From assembly GCF_003987315.1 (NCBI RefSeq), contig NZ_PIPI01000001.1, forward strand, positions 682,001 through 746,000: a stretch of 64,000 bases of DNA, read 5' to 3'. Below, in pieces: positions 55,446 to 64,000 of the stretch. This stretch comes from Aliidiomarina haloalkalitolerans (GTDB taxonomy: Bacteria > Pseudomonadota > Gammaproteobacteria > Enterobacterales > Alteromonadaceae). How positions within the stretch are numbered: the stretch's first letter is position 1; every line of letters begins with the position of its first letter. The notes under the pieces are model-generated. The model made no database searches, had not been told where the DNA came from, and was given only the letters and a program-made list of their open reading frames with translations. The position numbers were made by a program, and so were the translations under genes.

Positions 55446-57404
55446 ATGCCGTCGCACACCCCCCGATTTGATATTAACAACGAAGATCCGCGCACTAACT
55501 TTAGTGATAATCGTTCGTTCGCCGATGTATTGAATGTCAATATGAGTCGCCGGCGCTTTCTGCAAGGATCTGCGGCCACTGCCGCAACCATGTTTTTAGC
55601 TGCCTGCACAACACCAAGTCGGTCCGTGTTGGCGCCCCAGAAACCGGGTCTTGCATTTAATGCCGTGAGTACCAGCGTTGCGGACGCAGTGCGAGTGCCT
55701 GCTGGCTACCGCGCGCAAGCATTTTTACCTTGGGGAACCCCGCTGACGAACACCGAAGCAGCCTGGCAAGGCGATGGCAGTGATAGCGCCACTGCTCAAG
55801 CCCAGCAAATTGGCGCACACCACGACGGCATGCACTTCTTTCCGATTGACGCGCGTACGACGGCACAAAACTCTGAAGAAGGCTTGCTGGTTATGAATCA
55901 CGAGTATGTCGACCCAGCTTTCCTGCACCCGAACGGCCCAAATGCAGCGCCGAGGCCACTAGAGCAAGTCGCCAAAGAAATAGCAGCCCATGGTGTCTCC
56001 GTTGCCCATATCCGCAAGTCGGCCGGGCAATGGCAGTTAGTTGCAGACAGCGCTTATAACCGCCGCATTACTGGGTCGACGCCGATGCGCTTAGCTGGAC
56101 CCGCTGCTGGTCATGAAAAAATGCAAACTCTGTATAGCCCAGACGGCACCCGCGCTCGTGGCACCCTGAACAACTGTGCGCATGGCGTAACGCCTTGGGG
56201 AACTTACTTAACTTGTGAAGAAAACTGGGCGCGTTGTTTTGTCAATCGAGACGAACACAACCGTGAACAGACGCGTTACGGTGTTGCCTCGGAGCATGGC
56301 CGCTACTATTGGGAAACTGCGACCCCAAGTGCTGACGAATATCAACGCTTTGACGTCACGCCTAGGGGTGCTAACCCACACGAAGATTACCGCAACGAAG
56401 CCAATACTTATGGTTGGATTGTCGAAATTGATCCATTTGATGCCAGCAGCACACCGATTAAGCACACCATGCTCGGTCGTTTTGCGCACGAAGGCATTAT
56501 TTTCGCAGAAGCAATCGAAGGTGAGCCACTAGTCGCTTACTCGGGTGACGACTCACGCTTTGAGTACATTTATAAATTTGTTTCCGCACAGCCTTATCAT
56601 CGCGCAACCGCTGGCTCTCACCTACTGGAAACCGGTACCCTCTACGTCGCTCGTTTCAATGACGATGGCAGCGGCGAATGGTTGCCGCTCGATATTAACG
56701 ACCCTATTTTTCAGCGCCGTGCTACTGCTGCGAACGTCCAATTCAGCGACCAAGGCGACGTCCTATTGAATACACGTTTAGCCGCGGATATTGTCGGTGC
56801 AACACCGATGGACAGACCTGAGTGGGGAGCCGTTCACCCACAGACGGGCGAAGTTTACTTTACCCTGACCAATAATACGCGCCGTAGCGCAGAGCAAGTC
56901 GATGCCGCAAACCCCCGAGCAGAAAACTATGCCGGCCACATCATTCGTTGGCGCGAACGCAGTGACGAAACCTTTGCATGGGATCTCTTTTTGTTAGCCG
57001 GATCACCAGGAACTTATACGCGAGACACCGCCATTACCTTAACCGACGACAATCACCACGCGTGTCCTGACGGGCTGTGGTTCGACAGTTCTGGTTTACT
57101 GTGGATTCAAACCGACATGAGCGGTGCAATTCAGGGCGGTGAAACCTACGGCAACAATGCGATGTTGGTCGCAGACCCTGATCGCGGCATCGTCAAACGC
57201 TTTTTAACCGGCCCGGTGGGCAGTGAAATTACCGGCGTTGTGACGACACCCGACCGGCGTACGATGTTTATTAATGTGCAGCATCCGGGCGAAGGCTCAA
57301 CACCAGAGTCAGCCTCGAGTCACTGGCCCGATGGTGGCAATAGCCGACCGCGTTCCGCCACAGTGATCATTGAACGTGAAGACGGCGGCATTATTGGCAC
57401 TTAA
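55446..57404 (+). CDS. phoX: PhoX-family alkaline phosphatase, Tat-exported
   Basis: A 652-residue phosphatase of the PhoX family (calcium/iron-dependent monoesterase that releases phosphate from organic P). The Tat motif S34-R-R-R-F-L sits in the N-terminus, and the signal ends MFLAACTTP, where LAAC is a plausible lipobox, so the enzyme may be a Tat-exported lipoprotein. Family stretches include NCAHGVTPWGTYLTCEENW, RFAHEGIIFAEA and MDRPEWGAVHPQTGEVYFTLTNN. Preceded by a strong PHO box. Confidence 0.93.
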   Translation: MPSHTPRFDINNEDPRTNFSDNRSFADVLNVNMSRRRFLQGSAATAATMFLAACTTPSRSVLAPQKPGLAFNAVSTSVADAVRVPAGYRAQAFLPWGTPLTNTEAAWQGDGSDSATAQAQQIGAHHDGMHFFPIDARTTAQNSEEGLLVMNHEYVDPAFLHPNGPNAAPRPLEQVAKEIAAHGVSVAHIRKSAGQWQLVADSAYNRRITGSTPMRLAGPAAGHEKMQTLYSPDGTRARGTLNNCAHGVTPWGTYLTCEENWARCFVNRDEHNREQTRYGVASEHGRYYWETATPSADEYQRFDVTPRGANPHEDYRNEANTYGWIVEIDPFDASSTPIKHTMLGRFAHEGIIFAEAIEGEPLVAYSGDDSRFEYIYKFVSAQPYHRATAGSHLLETGTLYVARFNDDGSGEWLPLDINDPIFQRRATAANVQFSDQGDVLLNTRLAADIVGATPMDRPEWGAVHPQTGEVYFTLTNNTRRSAEQVDAANPRAENYAGHIIRWRERSDETFAWDLFLLAGSPGTYTRDTAITLTDDNHHACPDGLWFDSSGLLWIQTDMSGAIQGGETYGNNAMLVADPDRGIVKRFLTGPVGSEITGVVTTPDRRTMFINVQHPGEGSTPESASSHWPDGGNSRPRSATVIIEREDGGIIGT

Positions 57405-57423
57405 CTGACCGCAAGCGCACCAT

Positions 57424-57461
57424 GAAAAAGCCCGCAAATCATTTGCATTGCGGGCTTTTTC
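57424..57461. terminator. Bidirectional terminator between phoX and hydrolase
   Basis: A 12-bp stem, GAAAAAGCCCGC at 57424-57435 and GCGGGCTTTTTC at 57450-57461, with a 14-base loop. A- and T-tracts on both sides suit either strand. Confidence 0.93.
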
Positions 57462-57478
57462 GTAGGTGTAAGTTTATG

Positions 57479-58414
57479 CTACAACGACTGCAGAAATTGC
57501 AACATTGTCCTCTGCACTTCCTCTGGGCGTTCAAGATGCGGTGCATGACCAACGTCCGGAAATGCCAAAAAGTCCACCACAAGCGCATCGGCACGAACAC
57601 CTTCAGACTGACGAAATGGCACAACATTGTCCCGCTCGCCCCAAATCAACAAAGTCGGTTGTCCATGTTCCTGAGTTTGTCGGTAGAAGCTCGGGTGATC
57701 TTCCGTGGTAAACGCATAAAACGACGATGTTAGCGCCCGTGTAAAGCCACGAATTTGCATTTGCGCATCATAGGCCTCGAGCATCTGCTCTTGCTGTTCT
57801 GGCGTTAGGTAGTCCGCTGCAAGGCTCGCGCGCAGGGTTGGTACATAGAAACCAGAAATCATATAGTGGCCAATACGCTCCGGCATCGGTGGTGGCTGCA
57901 ATGGTTGGTGTAGCGGTGCTAAAAGTATATTACCACGCACCCGTTCTGGGTGATTCGCCGCAGTGCGCATAACCACCGCCCCACCCATTGATAAGCCGGC
58001 TAGAACAATCGGCTGCTGCACATGCAATGCATCAAGCAAATCGATTAACTGCCGTTCAAATACCTCGCCAGTGTACATCACCCGAGGACGTTCGGAGTAA
58101 CCTCGGCCGTATAAATCATAGGACAACACTTGGTAGCCTTGCGCCAGCAAAAACTCCGCTGTCTCGCCCCACGCTTCAGCTGGAATACTAAAGCCGTGCA
58201 CCAACACAACCATCGGAGCATCGCTTGGCCCCTGCAAATGATAATGCGTATAGCCTTGGCTTAGCTGGACAAGTGAGCCCGGAGCCTCGAGGCGGACTTG
58301 CTCATCATAGTTACGGTGCTCAACAAAGTTCTGACGATGACTTACAAACACAAAAATCAAAATTGCGATGAGTAGTAAAACAAGCGCAATACCGAGCCAC
58401 TTTAAAATTTTCAT
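57479..58414 (-). CDS. Alpha/beta hydrolase with N-terminal membrane anchor
   Basis: A 311-residue hydrolase. Residues 5-25 form a membrane anchor. The oxyanion loop is VLVHGFSIPAEAW, the nucleophile elbow is AGLSMGGA, the acid is D in IWGERDNVVPF, and the histidine is in GHAPHLERPEE. Similar to monoacylglycerol lipase/esterase-like proteins; substrate unknown. Separated from the phzF gene by about 43 bases on the same strand. Confidence 0.88.
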   Translation of the reverse strand: MKILKWLGIALVLLLIAILIFVFVSHRQNFVEHRNYDEQVRLEAPGSLVQLSQGYTHYHLQGPSDAPMVVLVHGFSIPAEAWGETAEFLLAQGYQVLSYDLYGRGYSERPRVMYTGEVFERQLIDLLDALHVQQPIVLAGLSMGGAVVMRTAANHPERVRGNILLAPLHQPLQPPPMPERIGHYMISGFYVPTLRASLAADYLTPEQQEQMLEAYDAQMQIRGFTRALTSSFYAFTTEDHPSFYRQTQEHGQPTLLIWGERDNVVPFRQSEGVRADALVVDFLAFPDVGHAPHLERPEEVQRTMLQFLQSL

Positions 58415-58457
58415 GTATGGTTTCTCTTATCGGCGGTTACTCAGCACAACACCGAAA

Positions 58458-59285
58458 CTAAGGATTAACGAGTGTAATCGTACCTTGGCAGTAGTCAGCG
58501 ACTGTGCCCTTTAATTCAACGCGCTGGTGACCATCTCCTGTGATTCGACAATGCACAGTACCACCCCGACGAGACAACTGCTTGGCGACAAACTCTGAAC
58601 GTTCTTGTTGCCAACGCGCAAACCAATAAGGCGCTAGCTCACAGTGTGCCGAGCCTGTCACCGGGTCTTCATTGACACGTAGTTTCGGGAAAAAGCAGCG
58701 ACTAACGAAATCACAATCGTCACCGGGTGCAGTAATCACAACACCACGGCCATCAAGTAGACTCAGTTGACCATGGTCGGGCACGACAGCTTGCACATCG
58801 GCTGCACTGGCAAACTCCACGATATAATCGAATGCACTCGCTACTGCGACGGGACGCACCCCGAGCGCTCCCTCAAAAAAGTTCAAGAGCCCAGCCCGCG
58901 CTTCGCCACTGATCGCTTGCGGATAGGACGCTGGAAAGTCCATAGTAAGCGCTGGGCTGTCGTCCTCTTTACTGACCACTAATTCACCGCTGCGCGTATA
59001 AAAATGCAAACTTGGTTTTTCGCTGTGTAAGTGGGTGTATAAAACGTGAGCGGCGGCCAAGGTTGCATGTCCGCACAAATCAACTTCCGCTTCTGGTGTG
59101 AACCAACGTAAACGAAAACCGTCCCCTTCCGGAACGAAAAACGCTGTTTCCGACAGGTTATTTTCTTCGGCTATCGCTTGCAGCATATCGTCATCAAGCC
59201 ACGCGCCTAATGGGCACACTGCGGCTGGATTACCCGCAAACGGACGGTCACTAAACGAATCGACTTGATACAACTTAATCTGCAT
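58458..59285 (-). CDS. PhzF-family isomerase
   Basis: A 275-residue protein of the PhzF/DAP-epimerase fold. QVDSFSDRPFAGNPAAVCPL, the active-site Glu in NNLSETAFFV, and VDLCGHATLAAAHVL are family marks, and DPVTGSAHCELAPYW closes the second half. Family members isomerise small hydroxy-aromatic acids; without phz genes nearby, no phenazine role is implied. It begins three bases after the SDR stop. Confidence 0.9.
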   Translation of the reverse strand: MQIKLYQVDSFSDRPFAGNPAAVCPLGAWLDDDMLQAIAEENNLSETAFFVPEGDGFRLRWFTPEAEVDLCGHATLAAAHVLYTHLHSEKPSLHFYTRSGELVVSKEDDSPALTMDFPASYPQAISGEARAGLLNFFEGALGVRPVAVASAFDYIVEFASAADVQAVVPDHGQLSLLDGRGVVITAPGDDCDFVSRCFFPKLRVNEDPVTGSAHCELAPYWFARWQQERSEFVAKQLSRRGGTVHCRITGDGHQRVELKGTVADYCQGTITLVNP

Positions 59286-59288
59286 GGT

Positions 59289-60041
59289 TTACCCCATTTT
59301 CATCACCACTTTCAGCGGCAAACGTTTCATCAAAAATGCCACGAGTCGCCACGGCCAGCCTGGTACAAATGCAACTTTTTTCTCTTTTTCAATCGCATTG
59401 ACCATACTGCGTACACCCGGTACGGTATCACACATAAACGGGGTATTCTTAACCTTTTCGTTGATTTCCGAGCGGATAAAACCTGGGAGAATACAACTAA
59501 CCGGAATAGGCAAGCGGCTACGCATTAAGTCAGCACGAATTCCTTCGGTTAGATTTAACAACGCTGCTTTGGTTGCCGCATAGGTGGTCATGGCACGCGG
59601 CATTCCGCGCAAGGCACTAATCGAGGCAATGGTCACAAGGTGACCTGAATTCTGCTCCCGAAATATCTCTAGTGCGGCTTCACACTGTGCTAGTGCGGCA
59701 ACAAAGTTCGTTTCGGCAGTCATTTTATTGTATTTGAACAAGCCCGTACCTAAAGGACCACCCTTGCCCATGCCCGCGTTGACAATGACTCGATCAATCC
59801 GACCAAATTCCGTGCGATATTCATTGAACACCCGAAACACAGCATCATGATCATTGACGTCGAGTTCTTTTAAAATAACCTTTGCTTGTGAATCAGCAGC
59901 TTGAATTTCATCGCGCAAACTTTCAAGGCGCTCTGTACGGCGTGCACAAAGACCTAAGTCATAGCCCTTCGCAGCAAACTGCCGTGCCATTTCCGCACCA
60001 AGACCTGAGCTTGCGCCAGTAATAATGATTGTTTTTCTCAT
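59289..60041 (-). CDS. Short-chain dehydrogenase/reductase
   Basis: A 250-residue NAD(P)-dependent oxidoreductase. Cofactor motif TGASSGLGAEMARQF, NAG motif VNAGMGKGG, catalytic Ser in ASISALRG, and YAATK (Y-x3-K). The C-terminus ends in a membrane-like basic hydrophobic stretch (WPWRLVAFLMKRLPLKVVMKMG), suggesting membrane association. Fourth gene of the acyl-CoA dehydrogenase operon. Confidence 0.9.
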   Translation of the reverse strand: MRKTIIITGASSGLGAEMARQFAAKGYDLGLCARRTERLESLRDEIQAADSQAKVILKELDVNDHDAVFRVFNEYRTEFGRIDRVIVNAGMGKGGPLGTGLFKYNKMTAETNFVAALAQCEAALEIFREQNSGHLVTIASISALRGMPRAMTTYAATKAALLNLTEGIRADLMRSRLPIPVSCILPGFIRSEINEKVKNTPFMCDTVPGVRSMVNAIEKEKKVAFVPGWPWRLVAFLMKRLPLKVVMKMG

Positions 60042-60073
60042 GATTTTTCTCGTTCGTTGCTTAACGGTCGCAC

Positions 60074-60808
60074 CTAAATATAGGTTAATAGGTGCTGAAA
60101 CTTACCGCCAAAATGTTGTTGTTCATTTAAGCTGAGTAGCTCACGGGACGACTGTTCAGACGCCACTAGAAAGCGCGTGAAGCCGCCATTCACTAAACGC
60201 TTATTAAGACTAATGAGAGATTCAGCGGGTAACTGCAAGCTAGCCATCACCGACAACGAAATCGGCCCGCCAGAGGTCAGCACTAAAACGTTTTGGTGCA
60301 TTGCAATCGACTCTTGTGTCGTTTGCCAAGCTTGATCCACGCGAGCGAGGAACTGTGGCCAGCTTTCCGCGTAATCGGCATCATGTTGACCACTCTGCCA
60401 GCGCACAACAGCTTCTCGAAATATCTGCATGACCTGCTGTGTTTCTGCGCGCGAGCCGGTGTCGATTGGTTTTGGGTTCGCCAACCATGCTCTCAATTCC
60501 GCATGGTCTTGAGCGTAGGCGTGCATCACTGCCCGATGATCAAACTCATTCCACTCGGGCACTTCGACCACATCGGGACTGCTGCCTGCTGAACTGCCAT
60601 AACCACGAAGTAGTGCATCAACACTTTGTTCATGGCGAGCTAAATTACCACGCAGAATAACGTCTATCTGCTCTTCTCGCTGCGCTAAATGGGCACCTAC
60701 ATGTTCGAGCTGCTGCATGCCAAGCGGTGACAACTGATCGTAATTTTTCTGGCCAAACGAGGCTTGACCATGGCGTATTAAAGAAACCGTGGTGCGTTTT
60801 TTAGCCAT
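60074..60808 (-). CDS. Histidine phosphatase superfamily protein
   Basis: A 244-residue phosphatase. The catalytic motif is LIRHGQASFG, with a second conserved histidine in VLTSGGPIS being replaced by the usual GG context. Phosphoglycerate-mutase-like fold with the family's acidic region AWLANP. It lies three bases after the APH gene. In a kinase-containing operon, a phosphatase could reverse or complete the phosphorylation cycle (inference). Confidence 0.82.
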   Translation of the reverse strand: MAKKRTTVSLIRHGQASFGQKNYDQLSPLGMQQLEHVGAHLAQREEQIDVILRGNLARHEQSVDALLRGYGSSAGSSPDVVEVPEWNEFDHRAVMHAYAQDHAELRAWLANPKPIDTGSRAETQQVMQIFREAVVRWQSGQHDADYAESWPQFLARVDQAWQTTQESIAMHQNVLVLTSGGPISLSVMASLQLPAESLISLNKRLVNGGFTRFLVASEQSSRELLSLNEQQHFGGKFQHLLTYI

Positions 60809-60811
60809 CGG

Positions 60812-61882
60812 TTAACCCTGCTTCTGCTTCATCAGGCGGCGACAACGCCGGTGCAGATAGTGCACGACAAACCAGAAATTCTTAAACGCTGGATTGCGCG
60901 TTTGCTTGTGGTAGTAGCGATAATAGATTTGTTGGGCGATTACCGATAAACGAAACAATCCAAAAACCTGATAGAAGGCCATATCGACATCCTGCAAGTC
61001 CATCTTGTCGCAGTAATAAGCAATCACTTCATCACGAGTCAGCATGCCCTCTAGGTGAGTGGGTTGACGGCGAGTGGCCTTGGCGACGCGGTCATCGTCC
61101 GCTTGCACCCAATAGGCGAGCAAGTTGCCCAGTTCAACCAAGGGGTCACCAATCGTTGCTAGTTCCCAGTCTAGAACCGCTAAGATCTCAGTGGGATCAT
61201 CGGGGTTTAATACTAGGTTATCGAAACGAAAATCATTATGAGTCAAACATAAACGCTCATGCTGCGGTTTATTTGCGCGCAGCCAACGCATAATTTTCTT
61301 ACCACTTGGGACATTCCAAGTTCGCGCTTTTTCGTAGCGACCACACCAACCTTCAACTTGGCGTTCGATATACCCTTCACCTTTACCCAAGGCATCGAGC
61401 CCGGCGTGAACGTAATCGACTTTGTGCAGTGCAATAAGCTGGTCAAGCATATTGGTACACAACTCCCGAACTTGTTCGGCGGGCATCGCGACGCCGCGAG
61501 GAAGGTTTTTGCGCGGCACAATTCCGACAATCCGTTCCATCACATAGAAATCACTGCCAATTAAGCTGGTATCGCTGCAGTAACCAAACATGGTTGGAAC
61601 CTTGTCGAAATGCGGCTTGAGCATGAGTTGTAAGTCATGTTCACGTTGCATATTGTGCGCTGATTTGGCTTTAGTTCCTGCTGGCGGACGGCGCAGAATT
61701 AAATCTGCATTCGTATACTCTAAGCGGTAAGTCCAATTCGATGCGCCACCAGGAAATTGCGTGACTTCTGGCTGCCCCGTAATGTCGGAACGCTTTTGTT
61801 TGATCCAACGGTCCACCGCAGCAATGTCAAATTGCTCCTGCTCACGAACCGCTACCCCCTGATCAATCACTTGATTGCTCAT
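60812..61882 (-). CDS. APH-family kinase, LvaA/ACAD10-11-like
   Basis: A 356-residue phosphotransferase of the aminoglycoside/choline-kinase fold. The catalytic loop reads LTHNDFRFDN and the metal motif is VLDWELATIGDP. The early block FPGGASNWTYRLEY and PPAGTKAKSAHNMQREHD match the LvaA and ACAD10/11 kinase domain. Such kinases phosphorylate the 4-hydroxy group of hydroxyacyl-CoAs (known for Pseudomonas LvaA). Its ATG overlaps the stop of the dehydrogenase by one base. Confidence 0.88.
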   Translation of the reverse strand: MSNQVIDQGVAVREQEQFDIAAVDRWIKQKRSDITGQPEVTQFPGGASNWTYRLEYTNADLILRRPPAGTKAKSAHNMQREHDLQLMLKPHFDKVPTMFGYCSDTSLIGSDFYVMERIVGIVPRKNLPRGVAMPAEQVRELCTNMLDQLIALHKVDYVHAGLDALGKGEGYIERQVEGWCGRYEKARTWNVPSGKKIMRWLRANKPQHERLCLTHNDFRFDNLVLNPDDPTEILAVLDWELATIGDPLVELGNLLAYWVQADDDRVAKATRRQPTHLEGMLTRDEVIAYYCDKMDLQDVDMAFYQVFGLFRLSVIAQQIYYRYYHKQTRNPAFKNFWFVVHYLHRRCRRLMKQKQG

Positions 61883-63108
61883 TATGATTCCTGTCGATAT
61901 TTCTTAAGTTCTTGGCGTAACACCATGGCTTGATGCACTTCATCTGGCCCATCGGCAAGACGCAGAGCTCGCGCCATCGCGTAAAACCCGGTGAGCATGT
62001 AATCATGGCTTAAACCACCACCACCGTGGATTTGAATGGCATCATCGACGACGCTTTGCAACACACTTGGAATAACCGCTTTAATGCCAGCAATTTCACT
62101 CATGGCCGCTTTCACGCCATGATTATCAATTACATTGGCAGTGTACATGGTATACAGACGCGCTTGGTCGATGGCCATGCGATGTTTCGCCACTTTAGTC
62201 CCGTTGTCACCCAACTTCAACAGTGGCTGGCCAAACGCAACACGGTTCATTCCCCGCTTAATGAGCATCTCTAACGCACGCTCGGCGGCGCCTAACGCTC
62301 GCATACAATGATGCACGCGCCCAGGGCCAAGGCGACCCTGAGCAATCGCAAAGCCGGCGCCTAGGCGTCCAATAACATTCTCCTTTGGCACGCGCACGTC
62401 ATTAAAGCTCACTTCACCATGACCATACGGCGCGTCGTAGTCACCAAACACCGGCAACATCCGCTCAATTTTCACGCCAGCGGCATCCAGCGGAACTAAC
62501 ACCATACTGTGACGTTGATACTTGTCCGCACTTGGGTCAGTTAAGCCCATGACAATCGCTATCTTCGCATGCGGGTGACCCAAACCGGTTGACCACCATT
62601 TCGTGCCATTAATCACTACATCATCGCCATCAGCAATAATGGTCGTTTCCATATTCGTCGCATCGGAAGACGCAACCTGTGGTTCGGTCATCCCAAATAC
62701 CGAACGAATTTCACCGCGCAGTAAAGGTTCCAGCCACGCTTTCTTTTGTGCTTCTGTACCAAAATGGTATAACACTTCCATATTGCCAGTGTCTGGGGCG
62801 TTACAGTTAAATATCTCTGGGGCAATAATACTGCGCCCCATTTGCTCGGCAAGCGGCGCATATTCAACTGTCGACAGGCCTTTACCTAAGCGTGCGTCCG
62901 GTAAAAACAAATTCCAAAGCCCTTCTTTTTTCGCCAGCTCTTTTAATTCTTCAACTTTGCTATGTACACGCCATTGCGTCCAATCACTATGCCCCTGCTG
63001 CGTGACATAATCGCGCAAAATTTGTTCTTCATAGGGCAGCACATGCTCCTGCATAAATGACTTTACGCGAGCAAGGTATTGCTGAGCATTCGGGTTCAAG
63101 CCAAACAT
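61882..63108 (-). CDS. Acyl-CoA dehydrogenase, ACAD10/11-LvaC-like
   Basis: A 408-residue flavoenzyme. GPGRVHHCMRALG, QIHGGGGLSHDYML and the C-terminal LRLADGPDEVH are typical of the ACAD10/11 group; the position of the general-base Glu in ordinary members (IYEGT) reads ADGPD here. The start at 63108 has AAGGAG upstream, and the longer frame does not. First gene of a five-gene run with the kinase, histidine phosphatase, SDR and PhzF, divergent from lysR. Confidence 0.9.
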   Translation of the reverse strand: MFGLNPNAQQYLARVKSFMQEHVLPYEEQILRDYVTQQGHSDWTQWRVHSKVEELKELAKKEGLWNLFLPDARLGKGLSTVEYAPLAEQMGRSIIAPEIFNCNAPDTGNMEVLYHFGTEAQKKAWLEPLLRGEIRSVFGMTEPQVASSDATNMETTIIADGDDVVINGTKWWSTGLGHPHAKIAIVMGLTDPSADKYQRHSMVLVPLDAAGVKIERMLPVFGDYDAPYGHGEVSFNDVRVPKENVIGRLGAGFAIAQGRLGPGRVHHCMRALGAAERALEMLIKRGMNRVAFGQPLLKLGDNGTKVAKHRMAIDQARLYTMYTANVIDNHGVKAAMSEIAGIKAVIPSVLQSVVDDAIQIHGGGGLSHDYMLTGFYAMARALRLADGPDEVHQAMVLRQELKKYRQES

Positions 63109-63165
63109 TTTCGACTCCTTGGCGTATGTGCCAATTAAAAACAACTCGCCTCATGCTAATAACTC

Positions 63166-63222
63166 CACTAACATGAATAAAGTGAAATTTACTAAGGCAC
63201 TAACATGAATGAAATTCACTTT
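63166..63222. promoter_or_regulatory. Repeats in the lysR / dehydrogenase divergent region
   Basis: The 13-mer CACTAACATGAAT is found at 63166-63178 and 63198-63210, period 32; the second copy contains the lysR start. In addition, AAAGTGAA at 63179-63186 and TTCACTTT at 63215-63222 form an inverted pair. The pattern suits a LysR binding region reaching into its own gene. Confidence 0.45.
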
Positions 63223-64000
63223 CGTTTAGATCTCAATCTACTCCGTGTGCTGGTGGCTATCTATCGGGAAGGTCAGCTCAATCGCGCCGCTGCGGCATTA
63301 CACATCACGCCGTCAGCCATTAGCCATGCGCTGAAACGTTTGCGAGAGCATTTTAACGATCCATTATTCGAGCGCGACAACCGACGCATGCGCCCTACTG
63401 TTCTATGTGAAAAAATGCTACCCGAAATGCAGGAACTCCTTGCACGCATGACTAGCCTCGTCGAGCGCAGCCAAGACTTCCAGCCTATTCGCAGCTTGCG
63501 AACTTTTCGCCTTGGCATACCTGAAGCCATCGAAGCTGAACTGTTTCCCGTTGTGTATCGAAAATTAGTCAAGCTTGCGCCAAACTGTCGCTTCGAGAGC
63601 ATTGCGATACCCCATGCGCAGCTAGCCGATACGCTGCTGCAACGCCACGCTGATCTTGCGATTGACGTCGCCTTACCGATCGGCAGCCCAGTGCAGCAAC
63701 GGCCTCTATCACAAGAACCTTTTGTTGTTCTGCGGCGGGACAGCAACAAGGAACAATTAACCGTTAACAGCTACTTAGCCAGTCGCCATATTGCTGTATC
63801 GTCACGCGCCCGAGGCACCGTACTGGAAGATTATTTACTGCGGGAACTGGGTGTAGAGCGACAATTAGCGGTGCGCGTACAAAGTTACCAAACCGCCGCG
63901 AGCCTTTGTGCGTCCTCAAATGCGCTACTAACACTGCCAGAGCGTATCGCCGACCGCTTAGTTACCCAATTTCCACTGCGTAAATGGCCTGTCCCTTTGC
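63205..64000 (+). CDS. LysR-family regulator (cut by right edge)
   Basis: The first 265 residues of a LysR-type regulator, open to the window end. The helix-turn-helix begins DLNLLRVLVAIYREGQLNRAA and continues LHITPSAISHALKRLREHF with PLFERDNRRMRPT. The effector domain follows (FRLGIPEAIEAELFPVV). AAGG lies seven bases before the ATG at 63205. It is divergent from the acyl-CoA dehydrogenase operon, which it probably regulates. The end of the gene is outside the window. Confidence 0.92.
   Translation, partial: MNEIHFRLDLNLLRVLVAIYREGQLNRAAAALHITPSAISHALKRLREHFNDPLFERDNRRMRPTVLCEKMLPEMQELLARMTSLVERSQDFQPIRSLRTFRLGIPEAIEAELFPVVYRKLVKLAPNCRFESIAIPHAQLADTLLQRHADLAIDVALPIGSPVQQRPLSQEPFVVLRRDSNKEQLTVNSYLASRHIAVSSRARGTVLEDYLLRELGVERQLAVRVQSYQTAASLCASSNALLTLPERIADRLVTQFPLRKWPVPL

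Noticed and set aside
62603-63010. 135-residue open frame antisense to the acyl-CoA dehydrogenase
   Set aside because: Ser/Pro/Ile-rich antisense translation with no start signal or recognisable motif.
63273-63749. 158-residue open frame antisense to lysR
   Set aside because: Arg/Ser-rich composition typical of antisense frames; the LysR helix-turn-helix on the other strand is unmistakable.

Overview
The window reads as a chromosomal segment of a gammaproteobacterium of the Alteromonadales type. The best guess is Idiomarinaceae (Idiomarina/Pseudidiomarina-like). This is inferred from gene order (dapA-bamC-purC, yffB-dapE, perM/bepA-yfgD, hda, seqA-pgm, ybfF-ybfE-fldA-fur), from Alteromonadales-style small proteins (DUF2897, DUF2788, DUF3185, DUF2069) and from protein similarity recognised by eye. 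No database search was possible. G+C looks close to one half throughout. I saw no rRNA, tRNA, CRISPR array, integrase, transposase or phage block.

Layout. 1-3.3 kb: a cytochrome P450 cut by the left edge and a small membrane protein, divergent from the nitric-oxide sensor gene nsrR with an NsrR-like operator between them, then a beta-lactamase-fold serine hydrolase. 3.3-10.9 kb (minus strand): trxC, an AbgT transporter, a DUF3667 protein, and an overlapping TetR / AidB-type acyl-CoA dehydrogenase / acyl-CoA ligase operon. 11-23.8 kb (minus strand): a c-di-GMP-rich block with three GGDEF/EAL proteins. One of these carries a GAF domain and an apparently complete LOV blue-light domain. It sits in a tight run with a beta-CASP metallo-hydrolase, a CoA-transferase, a P-type ATPase and a phospholipase-D lipoprotein. 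24-28 kb: a persulfide-dioxygenase-like protein plus a membrane-TlpA fusion, a VWA/MoxR pair and DUF3185. 28-36.5 kb: patatin, xthA, yfbV, yffB-dapE, an M15 peptidase, DUF2897, purC, bamC and dapA. 36.5-50.4 kb: bcp, a 130-bp palindromic repeat, perM, bepA-yfgD-DUF2069, DUF2066-hda, an MFS carrier, seqA-pgm, ybfF, DUF2788-ybfE-fldA, fur, and a saccharopine-dehydrogenase-like gene broken by one extra base. 50.5-57.4 kb: glnS, the 5-oxoprolinase operon pxpABC, and phoX behind a clear PHO box. 57.4-64 kb: an alpha/beta hydrolase, then an operon of acyl-CoA dehydrogenase, APH-type kinase, histidine phosphatase, SDR and PhzF, divergent from a LysR regulator cut by the right edge.

How the genes work together. 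Much of the window is housekeeping: lysine/diaminopimelate and purine synthesis, outer-membrane assembly and quality control (BamC, BepA), replication control (Hda, SeqA, with DnaA boxes nearby), iron regulation (Fur, flavodoxin) and phosphate scavenging. The accessory interest lies in four places: the light/c-di-GMP/lipid operon, the NO-responsive P450 locus, the sulfur/thiol pair, and a cluster resembling the 4-hydroxyacyl-CoA (LvaA/LvaC, ACAD10/11) route.
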